Made by a program: the position numbers and the translations under genes. This document shows, in pieces, positions 14,412 through 24,000 of a DNA stretch of 55,558 bases. The stretch is from a virus. Under the pieces are notes generated by a model, which was given only the letters and a program-made list of their open reading frames with translations, ran no database searches and was not told where the DNA came from. Each line of letters opens with the position of its first letter. Within the stretch, counting starts at the first letter, position 1. Location: the IMG/VR virus record IMGVR_UViG_3300048821_000030, positions 1-55,558 of that record; one strand, 5' to 3'.

Positions 14412-14605
14412 CAGCGTGAGGCTTTGCGGGTCTTCGCCTTGCGCTTCCCGGCCTTCTTCACTGCGGCGTTGGCCCCACGAATCGCTCGCGCATCGTCCCC
14501 GGTTCGCTCAAGGATGGAATTTGCGACCTTACTCCACTGGCGCTTGCGCTTCGGAGACTTGGCGCGGTGTGTTTTGTTGTGCGCGTCTTTCGCTGTCCAT
14601 GGCAT
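14411..14605 (-). CDS. Small basic conserved phage protein
   Basis: 64 residues beginning MPWTAKDAHNKTHRAKSPKR, with ARAIRGANAAVKKAGKRK at the end. The pattern MPW, HNK, A-R-Q-W-x-x-VAN, A-I-R-x-A-N-A is that of a short, very common phage/plasmid family of unknown role. GGAGATAAACCGCA precedes the ATG. Downstream of it the block ends with a palindrome and converges on the plus-strand regulator. Confidence 0.7.
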   Translation of the reverse strand: MPWTAKDAHNKTHRAKSPKRKRQWSKVANSILERTGDDARAIRGANAAVKKAGKRKAKTRKASR

Positions 14606-14611
14606 TGCGGT

Positions 14612-15064
14612 TTATCTCCGTGATGCTTTTTCCCACTCGATCATGCCTTCGAGCCAAAGTTTGCGGCTTTCGGAATGCAACTTGGCAGCATTAGTGCAGA
14701 TTGCGCGTCCCTCTGCGCTTAGTTTGCCAGACTTGGAAAATAATTCACGAATGCTGCGGCTAATTTTAACCAACCCAGCCTCTATCTGAGTAACCCCAGA
14801 GACTACCTTGTTGCCTTCTGCGATGAATTTTCCGCCATCCTCTTGACGCTCTTCGGCTCGATAAGATTCTTCAAAGAGCCTATCCGCTTCGGCGCGGAGA
14901 CCATCAGACGTGTCACTAATCCTGTCCGACTCCTCTGATAACTTATCGGCTTCGTCGAAGAGTTTATCGGCTTCGTCGAAGAGTTTATCGGCTTCGTCGA
15001 AGAGACTGTTCCCTTCAACAAAAATCCCGATGCTGTCTTCAAATTTCTTCTGGGCAGCGTCCAT
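14612..15064 (-). CDS. Coiled-coil protein with heptad repeats
   Basis: 150 residues, almost entirely helical. Three tandem copies of LFDEADK (residues about 21-41) come from a 21-bp DNA repeat, and the heptad register continues with LSEESDRISDTSDGLRAEADRL. AAGGAG lies 7 nt before the ATG and a TATACT -10 box 20 nt upstream. It could be a trimeric or tetrameric spacer or scaffold-like protein. No family recognised. Confidence 0.6.
   Translation of the reverse strand: MDAAQKKFEDSIGIFVEGNSLFDEADKLFDEADKLFDEADKLSEESDRISDTSDGLRAEADRLFEESYRAEERQEDGGKFIAEGNKVVSGVTQIEAGLVKISRSIRELFSKSGKLSAEGRAICTNAAKLHSESRKLWLEGMIEWEKASRR
14940..15002. repeat. Three 21-bp tandem repeats
   Basis: Unit begins agtttatcggcttcgtcg; copies at 14940, 14961 and 14982, the last two identical. 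Each adds one 7-residue heptad (LFDEADK) to the coiled-coil protein, so copy number can change its length without a frameshift. Confidence 0.9.
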
Positions 15065-15083
15065 TTACTTTCTCCTTGTTAGC

Positions 15084-15089
15084 AGTATA
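15084..15089 (-). promoter_or_regulatory. TATACT -10 box before coiled-coil gene
   Basis: TATACTGCTAACAAGGAG on minus, inside the end of the polyvalent gene; member of the TATNCTGC motif family. Confidence 0.45.
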
Positions 15090-15096
15090 GCGCCAA

Positions 15097-18000
15097 TCAT
15101 CTCGGTGGCGGTTTGATTCCCATTACACTCTCAAACGGCGGGAACTGCCTTAAAGCCGGGACTTGACCTTCAAGGTACTTCCCTACAGATTGCTTGATCT
15201 TCTCAGGTTTCTTCAACGGCATTCTTCGGCCGGACTCGATCTGGCCGATGCGGGCAAGCTCCTCAGCCGTCTTGAACAAATCATCGTAAAAGCTGCCCGC
15301 GATATGTTCAACCAAGTCTGGAACCATGTACTCGAATCCCTTTCCTGCTTTCTTCAGTTCTCCAGCCGCAAGGTCAAGGAACGGATTCGTTACAGATCTC
15401 ACCATATCCCATCCGTAAGCCAGCGTGTAGCCGTCGACGATGAACTTCAAAAGCTCTGCGGCTTCGGGATGCTCGAACGTCTGCTTCAGATTCTCGATGT
15501 ACGTGTCCCAGGAGTCCTTTTCATGCTTGTGGCCGGTGAGCCCTTCAAAGCCCTTGTGGATGACGTGCTTCGCTCCAGCGCCGGTTGCCGCTAGCATCTG
15601 GCCGAGGATGGGTGAGGCTACCAATGCGTAAGCCAGCGGCTTGTAATTGTGGTGAACCACAACCTCTTCGTAAAGTTGCTCTCTCAAGAGTGATGTTGCC
15701 TTCAGGGTGAAAGACTCAAGAGCATAGGTTAACCGCACGGCCCTGAATAGTCCAATTGCCGGCTTTGACGCTCCCTTGGCGATTTCGTGCCTTGCCAACT
15801 GTGGCATCTGAAGTGGGTCGTCCGAGAATGTAGTGAGGTTGGCAAACGCAGTTTGAGCCCGCCCAATATCCCCTGGTGAGAATCGTCCGCTCGCAACTGC
15901 ATCGTCAATCGATCCATTTCCAATCAGGAACGTATCGCTCAAGAGCCTGCGCGTGTTCTCTGCGTCCCTGCCTCCCCTCTTCAGTTCCTTGATAGCGTAC
16001 TGATCGAGATACACTCTTGCGGATTCGCCTGAGAGTGCTCTGACCATCTTGTATGACGCTTCAAACATTTCTTTACGAAGAATCTGTCTTACCGGAGCGG
16101 CTTGTCTTTCACCGAAGACAATATCCGCTGCGCTCAACTGCCGCGTCAAAACTCCAACGTATCCGGCGTTTTCCATTACTTCTCTTGGATGAATTGCCAG
16201 ATGCGCGAAAGCCTTTGCCAGCGGCAACACTTTACCATGCATTCCAATTGGAACCAACCCTAAGTGGAACGGGATCTTGAAAGCAGAATACGTCATTTTC
16301 GATGCGGCTTCATATGCGATGGCCGCGTTGTAAATCTTAGCCGTTATGTCATTCCAATTCTGCGGCTCAAGCGTACTGCGGAACATCGATTGCAAAGTCT
16401 CGATGCCGTTGATGTCGTTGATCTTCCTGATTTCAGTGTTGAGCTTCTGATTCTCAGGCCCAAAGTTCCTCGCCTGCGCTGTCGCCTCCGCTACTTGATC
16501 GAAGTATCCGACAAGAGTTGGATAGTCCCTCTTGATGTACGGGAAGTTTACTTCTCTTGCCCGGTGAATGTTGCTCAGGACCGGCGCCTTCGGAGTGTGC
16601 CGATTCAGATATTCGTATACCTGTTGATAGGTATACGGCTTTAACTCGGGGATGTTGGCGATGATCCGCTTTCTGATCTCCTCGTTCTTCTCCTTCATCA
16701 TTTCGCGGAGGTCTAACTTCTTTCCGGTTTTCGGATCAGTAACTTCCTGATCCCAGTTGATGCGATGCGGATAGTACTTCGGATCTTCACCGAAGTCCTT
16801 GCCATAACGGGCAACAATCTTCCCGGTGTGGTCTCTCACTCCGACTCCGGACTTAGACAAGTCTTCATGGGCCATCCGCATCATGTCTGAGAGATCTGCG
16901 GCTATGGCGTTGATTCGAGGATCGGCGCTCGTCTCCTTCTCCTGCCCTTCCAACACACGGGTTATCGTCCAAACGGCTTTCTTGTCGTCGGTCTTAATGC
17001 CGTTACGCTTGAACGTGTCCTCCATTAGATTCCAATACTGACTTCTGGCTACGTCGTAGTCGGCCCTGTAGTTGCGGTTCATCAACTTCAGGTTCTTTCC
17101 GACTTCCGGCTTTCCTGCTCTGCGGGCGATGTTCTCCATGCCCAATTCTTGACTCAGAATGAGCCCGTAGTAGGGGAAAGGTCTTCCGCTTCTCAGTTGA
17201 GAATCCATTGACTGACGTGCTGTGTTTGTTTTGTCCCGGTCCAGGGGTAAATCTGTTTCGGTTGTGGCCGTTGCCGCCGACAACCCGACTGCGGTTTTGA
17301 CTTCTGTAGATTCCAAATTTTGGAGTTCTGCCGGGACTGCCCTCCCAGACGCCACGGCGTTTCCAAGCCTGTCAATTTCATTCTTTGCCCTTGCATCCTC
17401 CGGCGAGTCTGGAGGCCGCAACTCAAACTTCGACTGGTAGAGACTGCTCCAGTCCCCTCCGGCGACAGCCTCCCCATACTTCATACCCTTGTGTTTCGCT
17501 TCTTCCGCCGATGGAAAACTGATCGCAGACCAATCCTGAATGCCTACATTCCTCTGCTTTGAACGTACTTGGAACTGGGTAGCATTGACCTTCATTTCGT
17601 TGCCTTCGGCATAGGCTAACTGGTCTTGACGCTCCCTCACTTTCTCTTCGTCGGTGTACGTCGACATCACGTTTGCAAGTGAGTCTTTCTCTCCCAACAC
17701 TGCGGCCCGGAGCGCCTTCATGCGGGGTCCAACCTTCGTCTGCATGAGGCGAATGTCCGGCTCTGAGTCGGTTGCCAAAAAGACTGCGTGGACATCGGAC
17801 TTGACGCCAAACCGCCACGGCCGGCCCATCGCCTGCTCTAACAGGACACCTGAGTACGGCGGTCCAAGGTAGATTGCGACTATCGGCTTGTCCCCTCCTT
17901 TGACATTAAGCTCTGGATAGTCGGCATCGTGCATGTCAACCCCGATACCGCCTCCCGCATAACTCGCATACAGCATTGGAACTTCTCCCTTGAGAAAGTC

Positions 18001-21000
18001 CGTGCGGGCTTTTTCTCTTGCAGCATCGGTGTTACCACGTCCGCTGTAGTCGCCCACTTGGGCACCGAACTCCGCATAAAGTTCGTTATAAATGCTGGGG
18101 TAAGCCGGAATGATTCTTGAGAGTTGCCCTCCCATTGCGTCGTCGAGTTGCTGGTAGGTGCTCGCTTCTTCACCTTCTGACCTCTCTCTGCGGAATAAAT
18201 CATCTGCGGTGTGCTCTGAAAAGAACAGGACTCTCCATCCCTGATCTCTTGCTTGCTTTGCTAGTTCAATTGCTTGTGGCAGTCTTTCGCGCTCAAGGAA
18301 ATTCTTCGTGTAGACCGCTTCAAACGCTGCGGCTTTCCGCGCCAATCCCTGCTTGCCCATCCTTGTGAATTGATCCCGAGCCCTGTCGAAACCTTCCCTG
18401 ATGCGGTCGAGGCCGCGCTTCATAGAATCCGTGACTGGCACTACCCCGAAATGAGCATTGTATCCGTCATACGAGATGGCCTGAGAAACAAACTGGCCTC
18501 TCTCAATCAACTGCTCTCTCAACTTTGCCTGCTTGCCGGGGTCGAGCCGCGCAACGATCTTGTCTCCCACCTTCTCGTGTGCGAAGTTCTCCTGAATCCA
18601 CTTGTCAAACTGTCCTTTCGGCCAGAGATTCAATTTGTCGAGATAGCCATATTCTTGTGGCGAATGGAATGGAGTTGCGCTCATGTAGACCGCTTTACCT
18701 GAGTTCGCAACTACGTCCCTGAGCATTTGCCCCTGCTGAGTTGTATCGTCGTACCACCTACGGGCTTCTCCGGCTTCGTCCGCCACTACAAGATCCCACT
18801 TCGAGTTTTTGTAGATGTCGTTGTCGAGTAGCCCCTTGTAGCTCGCTCCGTACACTCCCGGCTGACCCTCTGGAACATCTAGTTCCACATCGAAGCCGAA
18901 GGTGCTTGCCGCAACCCTCTTGCTCTTCCTAATCAACCCCTTGTTCTTTGAAACGATAAGCACACTGGCATCTGGTTTATTGCGGAGGAATTCTTTGATG
19001 ACAGCGTTGCCGAGGTAGGTCTTGCCAGTGCCAGGAGGCGTCACAACCGCTACACCATCCCCTTGATCTAACCCGCTCATCACGGTCTGCACAATCTGCT
19101 TCTGGCCTGGGTAGATCAACTGCGCTGCAACCTTTGGATCAAGCGAGTACGTCGGCGCCGGAGTCGACTCAGGCAAGCCCGCCTTCTTCAGCCCCTCAAC
19201 CCACGCCTTCTGATCGAACTTCTCGCCCGCAGTCGTTCCTACCGGCTCACCACGAACCCCCGCCAACGGCTCCAGGTTGACCGGCTTGACGTTCTCAAGG
19301 TTTACAGGCGCTCTTGGTACGCTGCCTCTTGCAGTTGCCCCTCCACGCTTGGCTCCTGCATATCCAGACACCCCCAGCTTGGGAGGTTGAGGAATTCCTC
19401 CAACTCGCGGAGGCTCTGAAAGTTTAGTAGGACCATCATTCGCTGCTCTTCCTCTGTCGGCTGTCTTGGCATTCTTTGCCTCCTGAATCACTTGCTTTGG
19501 AAGTTCCGGCTCCGTCTTCGGTGCCAGCGGCTCTACACCGTGATCGGCACGAATACGGTTCCGCATGTTGTCGATTTGCATTTGAAGCAGACGGCGCTCG
19601 AAGGTCTTGTAAGATGGGGTTTCCTTCAGACGCTTCTCAAGGTCTTCGAGTTGGAGGCCGGGGTGACGCTCCGGTAGTCCTTGAAACAGACTCCCCTTCG
19701 GCACTTTGCTAGTCGTGTTGATCTTTACGCCCCAGGTGCCATCCTTGCCCTCAATGATCTGCCCACCCTTGATCTTGTCGCTTCCTATGGCCGCTGACGC
19801 ATCTCCTTCGGATGAGAATGTAATGATCACACTCGGCTTCTTCGGGTCAACGCGGTCCCCAACCTCATCAACCACCTTGCCGTCGATTGAATCCCTCAGT
19901 CCCGTTCCTCCAAGCTCTCTCGCCAACTTGACCACGGGATGCGGCTGGTCTTCCGGTCTGACAATCTTTTTCTCTTGCGCTCTGGCCTTTTTAAGTTTTT
20001 CTCGCCAATCGTCCGCGACATTGAAGCCGGTAATTCCGAAATTGTCTGCCATCCACTGCCTGAAGTCGTCGCTGAGTTTGAACGGAGATAAAGGATCACT
20101 TTGCAGTTTACGGTAGACGGAGATAAACATTTCTTTGATGTCTTTGAGGACTTTCCGCAGTTCAAATCCCGGCTGAAAGTCCACCGCATTTTCGTCACGC
20201 AAGAATTTTTCGCTTCCATAAGCCAGTTTTTCCATCCTTTCGTTTTGACCTGTGTAGTCCCAGTCTCTTCCGTATTCCCTCTTGTAAGCAGCCTTGTTGA
20301 CCTTGATCGTGTCGATCTGCTTCCACTCTTCCTCGTCAATAAGGGGGGAGATTGCGTGAATGAACTCGTGAATAGCTGTCGTTTTGTCTGCGGCTTCGTT
20401 TAGCCGCATGATCCCTTCCGCAAAAACATATTCACCGCGATGGCGAGAATCATTGCCCTTTTCGATACCCTTGAAGCCAATCTCTTTCAGTACCCACGCT
20501 AAGGCATTTTTATGCTCCACTCCCTCCGGTTTGCGGCGTTCCCATCTCGCTTCCGCCAAAGCCTTAGAAGTGTCGTAGATAGTTTCAGCGTTCTCTTTGG
20601 TCGCCTCAAAGAAGTGCAGCATCTTCCTATAAGTTCCAGGGCTGATATGACCGTTCGCCGCTATCTCTGCGGCGATATCGCGCTTGAATATATCCTCTGG
20701 AGATGCAGTCTGAGGCGGCGGTCCCAAGGATTTCAGAATCGACTTCCGGATTGGCTGGACGCTCTCTTTATCGAAGAGGTACATCTCTGCGGAGTCTTTG
20801 TCTGCTGGGGATGGCTTTGCTTTGTTTTGCTCAAACTGGCGCAGATTAAACTCGTCGCCGCGTGCTCTGGCTTCCTCGATGGCGTTCTCCATCAGCCATT
20901 GGTCAACACGCTTAACGGTATTCTGGGCTTTCCGGTTGGAATCAGTATCGAGTTTGGGGAACGGTGTCGTCTTGCGCCCTGTGGCGGTAGAGACTACCTC

Positions 21001-24000
21001 TCCAGCACCCAGCATGTCTCCAATTTTCCCGGCACGGATTTCTTCCGGCTTCTTCTCTTCTACCCTCTCTTCATCGGGCACGTCACGGCCCTGCAAAGCC
21101 GCATCGTACTCGGCCTGAGAGAGCATCCAACCAGCATCGGTCTTCGCCTTGTCTGTCCCCTTGTTCCTGCGGAAAGCCGTATCCCTCAATTCCTTCGAGA
21201 AAACCCTGTTGAACTTGTCTACCGGCTTCTCCAAAGACTTCTCAGCAGAATCAAACATTCCCCCTTGAGTGTCTTCATCGGAAATCCAATTCTTCAGCCT
21301 GTCTCCGAACGCACGGGGATTAGCGGCCTGTGAGCTATGCAGCGCCCTCCACAGCGACTCAACTACTCTTCCAGGCTCCGGTGGAACCTCTTGCTCCATT
21401 CCCGTCAAATCAATTTGGCTTGGAGAATATACCGCATCCCACCTGTCACGGCTTACGGCTCTATCCGGGTCCACGTTGACGGTCAACTTAGCGGCTTGCA
21501 ATGCCTCCCTGATCGGTTCGGTGATGTCCAATTCGGGGAATACGTTCAGTCGCGTCACATAACCGATAGCATTTTCTAACGCTCTGCCAGCCGTCTCATT
21601 CTCGATCCCTGTAAGCAAGTCGGGGTCTTGAAGAGCATGACCAACTACAGCCTTACGGAATAGTCTTTCCCCCTGCTCCGTGAGAACATCGTTCCCCATC
21701 TTGTCTTTCATGAACCACAACGATTGCTGTGAAGTGGGGATGTCGAATCTCGCTGCGGCAATCTCCGCAAACTGAAGCGGATTATCTCTCATCGCCGCGT
21801 TCAATCCGCCTTCTGACTCTTCTACCAGTCGGCCAATTTTGTTTACCGCATCCTGATCCAAACTCCGACCGTACACCAATCCCTTCTGTGCATCGCTGAT
21901 GTTGTCGGCTTCCGATTCATTGAAGAGAAGTCCGTATTTTGTCGCCTCTTCTATCGTCTGAATTGGATCGTCCATCATTCTGACAACGATGTAGAACTGC
22001 CCGTCATCTGGATATTTACCAATGCCGTTCTCCTTGGCGAGTGCGGCCATCTTCGACTTTAATTCTTCAACGGCTGCTGCCCTCTCTACCGGATCTGCTA
22101 TCTCGTTGAGCACCTGAAGGTGCTTCAAGAGTCTCTGGAGACGACCGTTGCCGCTTACCGTGCGGCCCCCAGGTTCAACCAGCGGCGGTCCCGACATGGC
22201 ATCAATCGTTCTGTTGGCAAATTTCTCGAAGTTGTACCCTGAAGTCCTTCCATCCTCAGACACCGCATAACGCTGCGCGTCGAGGCGTCTCTGAAGGATG
22301 GTTCTTTCGTTTGGCTCTCTCGGCTGCAACTGCTTTGGGAAAAGATTATCGTCGGTACGAACAAGGTTATCCCCCTCCCAGTGATGAGAGAGGATTACGG
22401 CGCCAGCCGGGACAAGTTCGTAGTGAGCTTTTACCTGCCGTTGGTTCTGGTCGATGATTGTGTCTTTTCCACGGAGATGAATGGAGATCGGGGAACGACC
22501 GGGGAAGTCTCCCTTTGGCCCCGCCTTTGCCCTTGCTTCCGCGGACTGAGCTACGGCTTCCTTGGCTACCTTCTTTGCATCCTCTGCGGCTGTCGCTAAC
22601 TGTTCGGCTTTGGCCACTGCTCTTTCAGGAGTTTCGTCACGAGAAATCTCTGGGTTAGATGCCTCTTCTACGGCCTTGACTGCCTCTTTATGAGCCGCGG
22701 CTTTCCGGCTATCTGCCGCTGCCGCCTGAGTCTCCGCCTGTACTTGTGTCTTCGGCTCCGGGTCTTTTACCTTGCCTTCCATGCGGTCACGAACGCCGTC
22801 CACAAGGAACTTCCGATGGACAAGATACGGCTTTTCGAATGCGACCTTCTCTTTCTCCTCTGCGGTCCAGTCCCGGTCGTGAGTGATCTCCCCTTTTTCC
22901 AAAATTTGGAGTACACGAGGGCTCGGATTCAGCCGGTCAAATGGTATCGGGTTCGCCTGCCCAGACCGCAGATAGACCTTGCCGTTCTTCTCCTCGACAA
23001 TCCACGGCCTGTCGGGACGGAATGGATCTGAAATTCTGTCGCCAACTTCGAGCGAAGCCGCTTTGCCTTGCGGGGTTCCCGGTTGACTCTCTGAAAGTCC
23101 TATCCGCATCACTTCATCCGGCGTGGTCCCAAACTGCTTTGCCAGTTGGTTGATGATGTTGTTCGGATCGTTCGATGCCTTGTATGTGGCTCTCCTCTGC
23201 TCTCTTGCTTTGCTGGTTTCCTCTGGAACCGGAGGCCGCGCAAGAAACTCCTTGCGGCGCTCTGCCTTCTCGCCTTCGTCGGCACGTTCCTGGGTGATCG
23301 TCGATTCTTCAAGACCGGCGTTCTGTTGTGCAACCCGCATCTCCCGGTCAAACTCTTCCTGCCTGACTCCGATCTGCCTCTTGATGTCGCGGTTTCTGGA
23401 GAAATCCGCCCTGCGCTCCAATCTGGTCTTCGTTCCGTATCCAACCTTGCCCGAAGCCGCAAGCTGCATGGCTTGATTCGAGTACGTTCCCCGCTTCATC
23501 AACGGGACCGTCTCGCCATCCGATGAGTGCAGTATTCCCTTCGCGTCGAGTGTCCACTTCACACCCTTCTTCGATGTGATGTAGTCTCCCGGCTGGTAGA
23601 CGTGATGAAGATTCGATTCGATCTGCACCCTTGCGAGTTCTGGCAGGCTTTCGAGTGTCGCTTGGACTTCTTCTTCGCTGGCGCCGGATTCCCGCAGAGT
23701 TGCTTCAACTTCCGATGCGTAATCATTTGCGGACTTCTCGCTGAATGGTCCGTTGAGACGGCCTTCCCGAGCCGCCATGAATACATCTGGAAGAGTAGTC
23801 TTCTCCGCGATGCCAGCACGTTTCTGCGCTTCGCCTGTGTTAATCTCTCCGTCGATCAACTGCTGGCGAATCTCTCCCAAAGTCGCCGCTTCCTTGACTT
23901 CTTCGGCTGTCGCCTCCGGTTGCGCTGCCAAACCATCAGCCGCAAGTTTCAGAGAAGATAGTCTTGCAACCGTGTCGGACGTTTGAGGATCGGCATTGAA

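Noticed and set aside
14940-15002. CRISPR-like array
   Set aside because: The three 21-bp units are contiguous without spacers and encode heptads of a coiled coil.
20512-21333. 273-codon plus-strand frame inside the polyvalent gene
   Set aside because: Antisense to a continuous, motif-bearing frame; no start signals.
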